Source of the DNA: Emcibacteraceae bacterium | Lineage (GTDB): Bacteria; Pseudomonadota; Alphaproteobacteria; Sphingomonadales; Emcibacteraceae | DNA: 64,000 bases | Direction of reading: 5' to 3' | Assembly: GCA_041396985.1 (NCBI GenBank) | Contig: JAWKXO010000003.1 | Coordinates: forward strand, 372,001-436,000 | Shown here: piece by piece, positions 33,830-42,807 of the stretch | How positions within the stretch are numbered: position 1 is the stretch's first letter | How the letters are laid out: every line of letters begins with the position of its first letter | Notes under the pieces: generated by a model | Seen by the model: the letters and a program-made list of their open reading frames with translations, nothing else | Told to the model about the DNA's origin: nothing | Database searches by the model: none | Made by a program: the position numbers and the translations under genes

Positions 33830-35068
33830 CTATGAATTTTGTTCCGAGGGGATTTCAACCGAACGATTTGCAATGACAAATAGAACCAAGGTGAGCATAA
33901 AGGCAATAAGGAAACCACTTATGACCGGAAGAAGAGAGCCGTCATAATATTGCCCGATAATGGTGCCGCCAATAATGGATATGATGAATGAAATCGAACC
34001 GATGATCGCGGAGGCAATACCGGCAATATGACCCATCGGTTCCATCGCGAGCGCATTTAAATTACCGAAAATAAAGCCCAGATTAAAAAACATGAAACTG
34101 GCAAAAGTAAGAAACATCCAGAACTTTATATCAATATTCAGTAACAAAATCAGGAAAAGTGCAGAGGCAATCATATTTGCGGTCATTGCCCGTCTGCTGA
34201 TAGTGCGCATACCATATTTCATGACGAGGTTTGAATTTAAAAGCGAGGCAACACCAAATGTCAGCGCAAGGCCGCCGAAATAAAGCACGAACATTTCACC
34301 TGTATTAAATATTTCCTGAAATATCTGACGGCTTGAATTGATATAACCCATCATGCTGCTGAACATTAAACCCATGCCGAGTGTGTAACAGACAGTGGCC
34401 TTATTGCCGATGACGGCACAAAGTCCGTGATAGAGGTTTACGGCCTTATAAGGCACTCGGTTTTCTTCTGAAAGGGTTTCTTCGAGCCGGAATGTTACCC
34501 AGGCGAGGACCGTGACCGCATAAAAAACATAGAAAAGAAAAATATATCGCCACGATGCGGCAAATAAAATGCCTTGACCAAGGCTTGGGGCAAGGGCCGG
34601 AGTCATAATAAAAATCATCATGACCAGTGACATAATTCTGGCCATTCCTGCACCACTATATTTATCACGGACAATGGACATGGTTGATACATACGGTCCT
34701 GATGCACCCAGTCCCTGAATGAAACGGCCAACAAGCATTATTTCAAGTGAGGGTGCATTAAAGCAAATGACACTGCCCAACAGATAAAAAATCATGCAGT
34801 AAAAAAGTATTTTTTTACGGCCGATCGCGTCCGACAACGGCCCACTGATTAATTGACCAATTGCCATACCTGCGAAAATAACACTGATGATGTGCTGAGG
34901 CTGGTTTACGTGCTCAACATTGAGATCATTTCCTATTATGCCAAGGGCAGGCAGCATTGCATCAATGGAAATGGCCACGATTGACATCAGCACAGCCATT
35001 AATGCAATGAATTCCTTTTCACCAACTTTTGATGGATTGGCTATCTTATAATTCTTACTATTACCCAT
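33830..35068 (-). CDS. Bcr/CflA-type multidrug efflux MFS transporter
   Basis: A 412-residue, 12-TM drug:H+ antiporter. TM1 to TM2 show MSIVAISIDAMLPALGIIG and the loop 2-3 motif GPLSDAIGRKKIL (motif A); TM5 shows GLGASGPYVSTMSIVRD, typical of the Bcr/CflA branch. It is 24 nt downstream of a VOC-family gene within the operon controlled by the TetR-family regulator. Exports small toxic compounds; the substrate is not evident. Confidence 0.9.
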   Translation of the reverse strand: MGNSKNYKIANPSKVGEKEFIALMAVLMSIVAISIDAMLPALGIIGNDLNVEHVNQPQHIISVIFAGMAIGQLISGPLSDAIGRKKILFYCMIFYLLGSVICFNAPSLEIMLVGRFIQGLGASGPYVSTMSIVRDKYSGAGMARIMSLVMMIFIMTPALAPSLGQGILFAASWRYIFLFYVFYAVTVLAWVTFRLEETLSEENRVPYKAVNLYHGLCAVIGNKATVCYTLGMGLMFSSMMGYINSSRQIFQEIFNTGEMFVLYFGGLALTFGVASLLNSNLVMKYGMRTISRRAMTANMIASALFLILLLNIDIKFWMFLTFASFMFFNLGFIFGNLNALAMEPMGHIAGIASAIIGSISFIISIIGGTIIGQYYDGSLLPVISGFLIAFMLTLVLFVIANRSVEIPSEQNS

Positions 35069-35092
35069 TTTTATTTTTCTATCTTTAAGCCA

Positions 35093-35494
35093 CTATTGAA
35101 TATGCTCAGGATCCATCCAGAAAATTTCCCATGTATGCCCGTCCGGATCATCAAAGCTGCGCTGATACATAAACCCATAGTCCTGCGGGTCACGTATTTC
35201 CTGCCCACCTGCTTTTACCGCTTTATCCACCAGTTCATTTACCGCTTCTTTATTCTCAGCGTTGAGCGCAATCATCACTTCTGAAGACTGATGGGCATTG
35301 ATAATTTCTTTGTCTGTGAAATTTTTATAATGCCCATGTGTCAGCAACATCACAAATATGGTGTCGGAGACGATCATACAGGCCCCGTGTTCATTGGTAA
35401 ATTGCGGGTTAAAGCCATAGCCGATTTGTTTAAAAAAATCCATGGATTTATTCAGATCGGTTACCGGAAGGTTTATAAAAATCATTTGAGACAT
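35093..35494 (-). CDS. VOC/glyoxalase-family protein
   Basis: A 133-residue single VOC domain: FINLPVTDLNKSMDFFKQIG at the start and FDDPDGHTWEIFWMDP at the end, the usual glyoxalase/bleomycin-resistance/extradiol fold. VOC domains bind metal and small ligands; activity is not predictable. It is 12 nt downstream of a PhnB-like VOC gene. Confidence 0.88.
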   Translation of the reverse strand: MSQMIFINLPVTDLNKSMDFFKQIGYGFNPQFTNEHGACMIVSDTIFVMLLTHGHYKNFTDKEIINAHQSSEVMIALNAENKEAVNELVDKAVKAGGQEIRDPQDYGFMYQRSFDDPDGHTWEIFWMDPEHIQ

Positions 35495-35506
35495 ACTAAA
35501 TACCCT

Positions 35507-35980
35507 TTATGCGTTTTTTAATTTTTCAATATCGATTTTGGTCATTTTGAGCATTTCAGCCATCACCTGTTCAGCTTTTTTGGGGTCGGCGCTGCTCATC
35601 AAATCACCCAGTATGCGCGGGACAACCTGCCATGAAACACCAAATTTGTCGGTGAGCCAGCCGCACTGGCCAGGTTCACCACCATCAGATAATTTTTCCC
35701 AATAATAGTCGACTTCTTCCTGATCAGTACAATCAATCATGAATGATATGGCCGGTGAAAAGGTGAAATGCGGACCACCATTGAGAGCAGTAAATTTTTG
35801 TCCGCCGAGTTCAAAGGATACGGTCATAACTTCTCCCGCCTTTTTGCCTGTAACTGCTTCTGCTGATTTTCCATAATGGGCAATGTTAGTGATTTTCGAA
35901 TTTTTAAATATCGACAGATAAAAGTTCGCGGCGTCTTCCGCCTGATGATCAAACCACAGGAATGGGGTTATTTTCGACAT
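35507..35980 (-). CDS. PhnB-like VOC-family protein
   Basis: A 157-residue protein of the PhnB/3-demethylubiquinone-methyltransferase-like VOC group: FLWFDHQAEDAANFYLSIF, FELGGQKFTALNGGP, CTDQEEVDYYWEKL and QCGWLTDKFGVSWQVVP. The start ATG at 35980 has GGAAAG upstream; a frame opening at 36007 is less likely. Function unknown; such proteins often travel with DUF1428, SRPBCC and DUF899 genes as here. Confidence 0.87.
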   Translation of the reverse strand: MSKITPFLWFDHQAEDAANFYLSIFKNSKITNIAHYGKSAEAVTGKKAGEVMTVSFELGGQKFTALNGGPHFTFSPAISFMIDCTDQEEVDYYWEKLSDGGEPGQCGWLTDKFGVSWQVVPRILGDLMSSADPKKAEQVMAEMLKMTKIDIEKLKNA

Positions 35981-36010
35981 TTTCACTTTCCGGTAAATTA
36001 GTATCAAAGT

Positions 36011-36373
36011 CTAAAATTCAACGATTGTTTTAAATCCGCCATAGGCCATTCGTTTACAGTCAAAAGGCATATTGTCCAAGTCACAGCTTTCTGCTAGGCG
36101 TGGATCATTGTGGACTTTTTCATTCACTGCATCACGGTGTTCGCGCGACTTATATTCAATATAGGAAAAGACGGCTATTTCGTCTTCCGGTACATTAAAT
36201 GCTGCCGGAAAAGTCAGGCAGAACCCTTTATCCTCCATATCTTCACCAATACATTCCCTATAGGAAATGGCACCATGCTCCTGCCAGATTTTACCAGCAA
36301 TTTCAGCCATTTTTTTATAATCATCCAGCCGGTCTTTTTTAACGGCAAGAACAAACCCGTCGACATAGGTCAT
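36011..36373 (-). CDS. DUF1428-family protein
   Basis: A 120-residue dimeric-alpha-beta-barrel-type protein: TYVDGFVLAVKKDRLDDYKK, then VFSYIEYKSREHRDAVNEKV and the C-terminal MPFDCKRMAYGGFKTIV, all typical of DUF1428. No catalytic role is known. It is separated by 1 nt from the SRPBCC gene upstream. Confidence 0.88.
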   Translation of the reverse strand: MTYVDGFVLAVKKDRLDDYKKMAEIAGKIWQEHGAISYRECIGEDMEDKGFCLTFPAAFNVPEDEIAVFSYIEYKSREHRDAVNEKVHNDPRLAESCDLDNMPFDCKRMAYGGFKTIVEF

Positions 36374-36374
36374 G

Positions 36375-36923
36375 TTATTTTCCTTCCTGATTTTGTGTTT
36401 GTTTCATAATTATTTGGTTTAAATTCTCAAGGCCGCTGTCAAAGCTTGAATTCATCATTTTTTCGACGTTAAAAACTGTATGCATCAATTTCATAAGAAA
36501 ATTTCGCTGCCACCACATGCTCCAGGTTACTTCTGTGCCATTACCCACCGGTGTGAGTGTAAAACCAGCCCTATTTGTTGATGCAAATGGTTTAATGAAT
36601 TCCAGTCTTACCATCACTTTTTCATGAGGGATGCTTTCTACAATCGTATCACTGCCCATACCGGTCTTTTTGCCATTCCAGCTGTAACTTGCCCCCACCC
36701 CGGATTCCGGCCCTTCATATGTAATTTCTGCCTCAGGGTCGGCGCGCATCCAAGGGTTCCAGGTATTAAAATTGCGGGAATTATTGATCTGTTCAAAAAT
36801 AACGTCGGCAGGAGCTTCTATGATCCTCGAGCGGGAAATTTTAAAAACTGTCGATTTTGACAATATTTTTATCAGAAAAATGACAATAAGAACGGCCAGT
36901 CCGATCAATATATAATTCAGCAT
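36375..36923 (-). CDS. SRPBCC-family protein with N-terminal membrane anchor
   Basis: A 182-residue protein: one TM helix (LIGLAVLIVIFLIKIL, about 5-20) followed by a START/polyketide-cyclase-type ligand-binding domain (RIIEAPADVIFEQINNSRNF, then WNPWMRADPEAE, and TWSMWWQRNFL). Such domains bind lipids or hydrophobic small molecules. Fourth in the operon order from the end at 37598. Confidence 0.85.
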   Translation of the reverse strand: MLNYILIGLAVLIVIFLIKILSKSTVFKISRSRIIEAPADVIFEQINNSRNFNTWNPWMRADPEAEITYEGPESGVGASYSWNGKKTGMGSDTIVESIPHEKVMVRLEFIKPFASTNRAGFTLTPVGNGTEVTWSMWWQRNFLMKLMHTVFNVEKMMNSSFDSGLENLNQIIMKQTQNQEGK

Positions 36924-36950
36924 CCTGTTTTTCCTTTTTAATTATCAATT

Positions 36951-37598
36951 TTAATATTCATCATGGAGCCGACACCAACCATATGTGGGCGTTTGCGGTG
37001 TTCCTTTTGGCACATTTTGCCAGTCTTCCTGCCGGCCATATGGTGTAAGATCAAGCAGGGCATAAGTTGATCCAAGTGTATCCATGCCCCGTCCCTTAGT
37101 GAAATAGGTCCTGAATATTTCACCCTTATGACGTATAAAAACATTAAGTCCGAAATATTGCGGCACATCAAAATCAGGATTGAAATCATCCATGGTTGAA
37201 ACCCAGAGAAACTTCCAACCCATTCTTTTTTTGAAAGCTTCAATTTCATTGATTGGTGCCCGGGCTACAACACAAAAAGTCGTATTGCGGGCATTAATAT
37301 GGGCAAGGTTAGGCATATTATCCATCGCCAACCCACATCCTGTACAGGGACTTTTATCACCGGGTTTTAACATATGGTGATAAACAATAAGCTGATCACG
37401 CCCTTCAAAAAGATCGCCAAGGCTCAATGTACCATCATTGCTTTCAAAATTATAATTCTTTGTGACTTTAACCCATGGCAGTCGGCGGCGCTTCTCCGCA
37501 AGCTCATCAAGGGCACGGGTCAGCTTCTTTTCTTCGATCAAATGCGCTTCTCTCGCCCTTAACCATTCCTCTTTTGTTGCCTCAATATACTCCACCAT
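36951..37598 (-). CDS. DUF899 thioredoxin-fold protein
   Basis: A 215-residue DUF899 protein: EEWLRAREAHLIEEKKLTRA at the start, LPWVKVTKNYNF, MLKPGDKSPCTGCGLAMDN with a C-x2-C pair, and FRTYFTKGRGMDTLGSTYA. It resembles thioredoxin/AhpC-fold proteins but is uncharacterised. First gene of the minus-strand operon; the divergent TetR gene and two palindromes lie just upstream. Confidence 0.88.
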   Translation of the reverse strand: MVEYIEATKEEWLRAREAHLIEEKKLTRALDELAEKRRRLPWVKVTKNYNFESNDGTLSLGDLFEGRDQLIVYHHMLKPGDKSPCTGCGLAMDNMPNLAHINARNTTFCVVARAPINEIEAFKKRMGWKFLWVSTMDDFNPDFDVPQYFGLNVFIRHKGEIFRTYFTKGRGMDTLGSTYALLDLTPYGRQEDWQNVPKGTPQTPTYGWCRLHDEY

Positions 37599-37630
37599 GA
37601 TTTTACCCTTTTTTATGTCTTGTATTTATT

Positions 37631-37691
37631 TAGCGATCACTATATAAATGCGCCATTAAATGTTTGTCAAGCATTTTTGTAATGATCACTA
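37631..37691. promoter_or_regulatory. Two palindromic operators between DUF899 operon and tetR-type gene
   Basis: TAGCGATCACTA at 37631-37642 and TAATGATCACTA at 37680-37691 are both near-perfect 12-bp palindromes of form TARYGATCRYTA, with centres 49 bp apart. They flank the divergent promoter region and are best explained as sites for the adjacent TetR-family repressor. Confidence 0.7.
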
Positions 37692-37704
37692 CAAAAGAGG
37701 TAAT

Positions 37705-38298
37705 ATGACGAAAGGAAGGCCAAGAAAGTTCGATAAGGACGACGCTCTTGAAACAGCTATGAAGCTATTCTGGCAGCATGGGTACGAAGGTGTCTCTATC
37801 GCAAAATTGGCAGAAGCCATGGGTATTAATGTGCCAAGTCTTTATTCTGCTTTTGGAAACAAAGAAAAACTGTTTATGGCGGCTTTTGATAAATATAGCC
37901 TTTTAGGCGGTCATATTTATATAGATTCGCTCAAACAAAAGACTGCCCGCGAAGTGGCATACAGTATTTTAAAAGGTGAAGTCGAGCTTGTTACAAATCC
38001 GGAACATCCTGATGGATGTATGGTGATTTTAGGGGCACTTGTTACCAGCTCCGATTCAGATCATATCAAAAAAAGAATGGATGAAATGCGGCAAACGCCG
38101 CCAAAATGGATGGCTGAACGCTTCGCACAAGCCATTAAAGAGGGTGACTTATCGCCTGAGGTGGACCCGAAAAGTCTGGCCTGTTACATCATGACTTTAA
38201 ATTCCGGCCTTGCCGTTCAGGCAAAAAGTGGTGTCGGCAAGAAGGAGCTGATGAAAGTCGTTGATATAGCCATGAGAAACTGGCCTTTTGTTGACTGA
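37705..38298 (+). CDS. TetR/AcrR-family transcriptional regulator
   Basis: A 197-residue regulator. Start ATG at 37705 (MTKGRPRKFDKDDALE) with AGAGG upstream; the frame opening at 37660 would cross the operator. The TetR HTH is residues about 10-55 (FWQHGYEGVSIAKLAEAMGI, then VPSLYSAFGNKEKLF). The C-terminal ligand domain is of the AcrR/TetR_C type found in regulators of small detoxification operons. It is divergent from the DUF899-to-MFS operon and probably represses both. Confidence 0.92.
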   Translation: MTKGRPRKFDKDDALETAMKLFWQHGYEGVSIAKLAEAMGINVPSLYSAFGNKEKLFMAAFDKYSLLGGHIYIDSLKQKTAREVAYSILKGEVELVTNPEHPDGCMVILGALVTSSDSDHIKKRMDEMRQTPPKWMAERFAQAIKEGDLSPEVDPKSLACYIMTLNSGLAVQAKSGVGKKELMKVVDIAMRNWPFVD

Positions 38299-38415
38299 CT
38301 TTGTTTTGAAGATCCAAATTCAGCAAATAAAATTATTATTCAGTGCCATAAAAATTTCCCAATCATTATATAATTCTATAGGGTATGGATTGATAACTTT
38401 GATTTGGAGAAAAAT

Positions 38416-39303
38416 ATGAAACATGTGCCGCTGCGCCGCTCGTTATTAGCATTCAGTTTAACGATGCCGTTTTATGGATTTGGACTGTCTTTAATTGCCA
38501 GTGCTCAGGAAGATAATAATACGGAAATTCATAAAAAACTCAGCGATCTTGAAAAAATATATGGCGGAAGACTTGGCATTTCCATGATAAATACCGGCGA
38601 TAACAGTATAATAAATCATCGCGGCGATGAACGTTTTCCCTTTTGCAGCACTTTCAAACTCATGCTTGCTTCGGCAATTTTGCAGGAAAGCATATCAAAT
38701 CCAGATATGCTAAATATGCGGGTTAACTATAGCGAAGCTGATAAAGTGACTTATTCTCCAATTACCGAGAAGCATTTTGATGATGGTATGACCATTGCCG
38801 AGCTTTGTGCCGCTGCGGTGCAATATAGTGATAATACGGCGGCCAATCTTCTCATAAAACATCTGGGCGGGCCGGAGGCCGTCACTCAATTTGCCCGTTC
38901 AATTGGTGATGAAGTGTTCCGGCTTGACCGCTGGGAAACTGAACTCAACTCCGCCATACCGGGTGATCCGCGTGATACGACGACACCGGGAGCGATGGCA
39001 AAATCCATTCAAAAACTGGTACTTGGTGACGGGCTTCCCAATAAACAGCAAAAGCACTTACAGGAGTGGCTTAAAGGAAATACAACGGGGGATACCCGCA
39101 TACGCGCAGGTGTTCCAAAAGGCTGGGTTGTCGGTGATAAAACCGGTAGCGGTTCATATGGGGTAACCAATGATATAGGTGTTATCTGGCCCGTAAATGG
39201 CGCGCCGGTTGTATTGGCTGTTTATTATGCGCATACGGATGAAAAAGCCCCAAATGTAAATGAGGTTGTTGCCGATGCAACCCGGGTTTTATTGACAGGT
39301 TAG
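38416..39303 (+). CDS. bla: Class A beta-lactamase
   Basis: A 295-residue periplasmic serine beta-lactamase with all class A motifs: S-T-F-K (FPFCSTFKLMLAS), S-D-N (YSDNTAANLL), the omega-loop E-x3-N (RWETELNSAIPGDPRDTTTP) and K-T-G (VGDKTGSGSYG). The Cys before the active Ser (FCSTFK) is typical of one clade. Export signal RRSLLAFSLTMPFYGFGL, cleaved near IASAQ. Start ATG at 38416 with GGAG upstream. No AmpR-like regulator is adjacent. Its 3' end is convergent with xylA (14-nt gap). Confidence 0.95.
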   Translation: MKHVPLRRSLLAFSLTMPFYGFGLSLIASAQEDNNTEIHKKLSDLEKIYGGRLGISMINTGDNSIINHRGDERFPFCSTFKLMLASAILQESISNPDMLNMRVNYSEADKVTYSPITEKHFDDGMTIAELCAAAVQYSDNTAANLLIKHLGGPEAVTQFARSIGDEVFRLDRWETELNSAIPGDPRDTTTPGAMAKSIQKLVLGDGLPNKQQKHLQEWLKGNTTGDTRIRAGVPKGWVVGDKTGSGSYGVTNDIGVIWPVNGAPVVLAVYYAHTDEKAPNVNEVVADATRVLLTG

Positions 39304-39317
39304 AGCCTTGAAGTACT

Positions 39318-40660
39318 CTATTTAGCGCTTAACATATACTGGTTAATCACATTTTCGTACCATTCCTGCTTGGAGCTTATTCTTTCCGGCTCACCATATT
39401 CAACGGCCAGATCACGCAGGTCTGAGAGCGATAATTTTCCGGCCTCGAAGTCTGCCCCCTTGCCACTGTCATAGCTCTTATAACGGGCTGCTTTGTGTGC
39501 TGGCAATGCGCTATCATTAAGTATGCGGTGCGCTATTTCAAGGCCGCGGGCGAAACTGTCCATGCCACCGATATGGGCAATGAAGATATCCTCCATGTCT
39601 GTGCTTTCACGGCGGGTTTTGGCATCAAAATTGAGCCCTCCTGAGCCAAGGCCACCGGATGCGAGAACCACCATCATCGCATGAACCGTGTCATACATAT
39701 CGACCGGGAACTGGTCCGTATCCCAGCCATTTTGAGGATCACCACGATTGGCATCAATGCTGCCGAGCAGTCCGGCATCGGCACACATCTGAAGATCATG
39801 CGCAAAAGTATGTCCGGCCAGGGTGGCATGATTGGCTTCGATATTCAGTTTGAAATCCTGATCAAGGCCATGATGGCGCAGGAAACCGATAACTGTCTGA
39901 GCGTCAAAATCATATTGGTGCTTTGTTGGTTCCATCGGTTTTGGTTCAATCAGGAATGTTCCCTTAAAGCCATTGGCGCGTCCATAATCTCGGGCGGTTG
40001 TAAGAAAAGTTGCAAGGTGCTCGAGCTCGCGTCTGGTGTCGGTATTTTGCAGGCACATATACCCCTCGCGACCGCCCCAGAACACATAATTTTCGCCGCC
40101 CAGTTCTATGGTGGCATCAATGGCGCCTTTTACCTGCGCTGCGGCATGGGTCAGAACTTTAAAATCAGGATTGGTTGAGGCGCCGTTCATATAACGCGGG
40201 TTGCTGAAGACATTGGCTGTCCCCCAAAGCAGCTTCATTCCTGTTTCACGCTGCCGTTCTTTGGCAAGCGAGACCATATGGCTAAGGTTTTTTCGCGTTC
40301 AAGAACACTGCTGGCATCGGGGGCTAGGTCAATATCGTGAAAACAGTAATAGGGAACCCCAAGTTTGGTAAAAAGCTCAAAAGCGGCATCCAGTTTATGA
40401 CAGGCTGCGGTCAGGGAATCGGGCGAAACGTCCCATTCAAAAACCTGAGTGCCGGGGCCAAACGGGTCCGCACCTGTCCCGCAGAACGTATGCCAGTAAC
40501 AAACAGCAAAGCGTAAATGTTCAGCCATGGTTTTGTCGCCGATTTTCTTATTTGCATCATAAAATTTAAAAGCGAGCGGATTATCTGACGTCGGTCCTTC
40601 ATAGCCGATTTTTGAAATGCCTTTGAAATATTCTTTATCGCCGATAAATATATTGCTCAT
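39318..40660 (-). pseudogene. xylA: Xylose isomerase, split by a 1-nt frameshift
   Basis: The N-terminal part (40660 down to about 40290; metal-site FHDIDLAPD) and the C-terminal part (to 39318; FWGGREGYM, KPMEPTKHQYDFD, NIEANHATLAGH, SIDANRGD) are in different frames. The break falls at an A6 run (T6 on the plus strand, 40288-40293); one more A restores ...EREKNLSHMVSLAKERQ and a ~447-residue normal enzyme. All catalytic residues survive on both sides. It is either a sequencing/assembly homopolymer error, a very recent mutation, or a site of polymerase slippage. It is 18 nt downstream of xylB. Confidence 0.9.
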
Positions 40661-40678
40661 TTTATTTGTTTCCTGCTT

Positions 40679-42190
40679 TTATGACTTTCCGTAATGAAGG
40701 GTAATCAGTTTTACAAATGATTGATAGTCCTGATAGATTTTTTCATATTGTGCGACATTTTCAATATCCGGGGTACAGTGCTTGCCTTTATTTTTGCTTA
40801 AGTGATCCTTGATGATTTGATTAAGCGTTATGGGGTTGCCGGTATAATTTCTATAGGCCCAATATGCCTGCAAAATAGCACCGAATGCGGCATTTTCCTG
40901 TTGTTCGAGAATCCGGACCGGCAGGTTTAAAATGTCAGCGCAAATCTGCCGCCATAAGGCACTTTTGCTGCCGCCGCCAGTCAGGGTGACTTCCTTAAAT
41001 TCCATACCGCAGCGTTTGAAAGCGTCAAGCCCTGCCTTAAGATTAAATATACCCGCTTCCATGGCGGAACGGATAAGATGGGCATTGGTTGTATTTTGCG
41101 GCGTCAGTCCAAATATGGATGCTTTGGCCTTGGGCAGGGCCGGTGTCCTTTCCCCATAAAAAAAGGGTATTGTAATGACCCCATCCGCTCCCGGCGGGAT
41201 AAAGGACGCCAGTTTTTCCATTTCCAGCAAATCCACTTCAAGAAGGTCCCGCATCTGTTCTGTGGCGACTGTGCAGTTCATGGTGCATAAAAGCGGCAGC
41301 CAACCGCCGTTTGAAGAACAAAAGGCGGCTAGCTCCCCATCCGGATCAATGGCGGGTTGGTCATGATAGGCAAATAATGTGCCGGATGTACCGAGACTGG
41401 CGGTCAGTTTGCCGGGTTCACTATTGCCGGTACCAATCGCCGCCATCATATTATCTCCGCCGCCGGCGCTGACCACCACTTCAGGATTTAAACCAAGTTG
41501 AGCGGCGATATCCTCATTGAGTGTTCCGACAATATCATCCGCCTTAATGAGTGGCGGCAGGCAGTCCATTAAATCACGGTCCGGATCAAGGGCTTTAAGA
41601 ACGGCGCGGCTCCAGCGTCTGTTTCTTACATCAAGCAGTCCGGTACCGGAGGCATCCCCGCATTCCATGGTCCGCTTTCCGGTCAGATAAAAATTAATAT
41701 AATCATGGGGCAGCAGAATAGTGGCCATTTTTTCATAGGCTTCCGGCTGAAATTTTTTAAGCCAGAGAATTTTGGATGCCGTATATCCAACCGCTATAGA
41801 GTTTCCGGTGATCCGAACACATTCCTGCTCACCGCCCATTGCCTCCATAATTTCATAACATTCTTCACTGGTTGACGTGTCACACCATAATTTTACCGGA
41901 AAAAGAACATTTCCTTCCCCATCCAGTGGTACGAACCCGTGTTGCTGCCCGGATACACCAATGGCAACGACCGTTTTTTTGATCTCTGGATCAATTGCAT
42001 TTATGCAATCCTTTATACCGCTCACCCACCATTCGGCCAATTGTTCCATCGTGCCGTCGGGTTTGGCTATAATGTCAAAAGGATGGGTTTTTTCAGCCAG
42101 AATTTTCTTCCTGTCAGGGCAATAGACCATTAGCTTGACGCTCTGCGTGCCCAGATCTATTCCCAAGATTGTTTTTTGTGTTGCAGTCAC
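40679..42190 (-). CDS. xylB: Xylulokinase
   Basis: A 503-residue FGGY-family sugar kinase. N-terminal ILGIDLGTQSVKLMVY, catalytic Asp region GVSGQQHGFVPLD, SAGGGDNMMAAIGTG and C-terminal VTLTGGGSKSALWRQICADI. It phosphorylates D-xylulose to xylulose-5-phosphate. It is directly upstream of xylA in the same orientation, making the xylBA operon; no xylose transporter or XylR gene is in the window. Confidence 0.94.
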   Translation of the reverse strand: MTATQKTILGIDLGTQSVKLMVYCPDRKKILAEKTHPFDIIAKPDGTMEQLAEWWVSGIKDCINAIDPEIKKTVVAIGVSGQQHGFVPLDGEGNVLFPVKLWCDTSTSEECYEIMEAMGGEQECVRITGNSIAVGYTASKILWLKKFQPEAYEKMATILLPHDYINFYLTGKRTMECGDASGTGLLDVRNRRWSRAVLKALDPDRDLMDCLPPLIKADDIVGTLNEDIAAQLGLNPEVVVSAGGGDNMMAAIGTGNSEPGKLTASLGTSGTLFAYHDQPAIDPDGELAAFCSSNGGWLPLLCTMNCTVATEQMRDLLEVDLLEMEKLASFIPPGADGVITIPFFYGERTPALPKAKASIFGLTPQNTTNAHLIRSAMEAGIFNLKAGLDAFKRCGMEFKEVTLTGGGSKSALWRQICADILNLPVRILEQQENAAFGAILQAYWAYRNYTGNPITLNQIIKDHLSKNKGKHCTPDIENVAQYEKIYQDYQSFVKLITLHYGKS

Positions 42191-42254
42191 TACAGTCCCC
42201 GAATTTTGTGTTTTTTAAAATTATCCCAGCAATTCTTTATGGACAAGCGGAGAT

Positions 42255-42725
42255 TTAAGATTGTTTTGAAAGCTGACAAATCTGCCGATCCAGTTCATGA
42301 AGGAAATTTGACCTGTCGGCTTTCGTGAAGCTGGGGTTATGTCCTTTGCTTTCTCCTGTTTCCCGCAAATGGGCTTTTAATTCCCGCATGGCAACGGCCA
42401 TGCCAATATTATCAGCTGAAAAGAGTTTGCCCGTTGGTCCAATGGCAATGGCACCGGCATCAAGGCATCTTTTTGCCAGGGGGATATCGGCCGTAACAAC
42501 GATATCATTTTTACCGATATGTTCGGCAATCCAGTTATCAGCCTGGTCAGCGCCTTCGGATACGACAATTTTTTGCACGAGCGGACCTGCATCAATTCTC
42601 ATCCACTGATTACTGACTAGAAACACAGGCGTGTTATGGCGATAGGCCACTTTTAGAATTTCTTCCTTGACCGGGCAGGCATCCGCATCAACATATATTG
42701 ATATTTTATGGCTTTGCTGGGTCAT
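42255..42725 (-). CDS. YaiI/YqxD-family protein (DUF188)
   Basis: A 156-residue PIN-like protein of the YaiI/YqxD family: IYVDADACPVKEEILKVA at the start, then DNWIAEHIGKNDIVVTADIPLA and GELF-like segment (GKLFSADNIGMAVAMREL). Probably a nuclease-fold protein; function unknown. Divergent from the MarR-family gene. Confidence 0.9.
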   Translation of the reverse strand: MTQQSHKISIYVDADACPVKEEILKVAYRHNTPVFLVSNQWMRIDAGPLVQKIVVSEGADQADNWIAEHIGKNDIVVTADIPLAKRCLDAGAIAIGPTGKLFSADNIGMAVAMRELKAHLRETGESKGHNPSFTKADRSNFLHELDRQICQLSKQS

Positions 42726-42807
42726 TCTTTTTTTGAACTTTCAATCATACCCGGTTATTATTAACATATTCATATACAGTATTGATCATAATATAGCGAG
42801 ACAAGCA

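Noticed and set aside
40285..40296. Programmed -1 ribosomal frameshift in xylA
   Set aside because: The zero frame is GAA-AAA-ACC, which is not a tandem slippery heptamer, and xylA is not known to use recoding; sequencing error or mutation is simpler.
42753..42766. GTTATTATTAACA-like sequence upstream of the MarR gene as a sixth operator
   Set aside because: It lacks the full palindrome (shorter centre and imperfect arms), so autoregulation is possible but not supported well enough.
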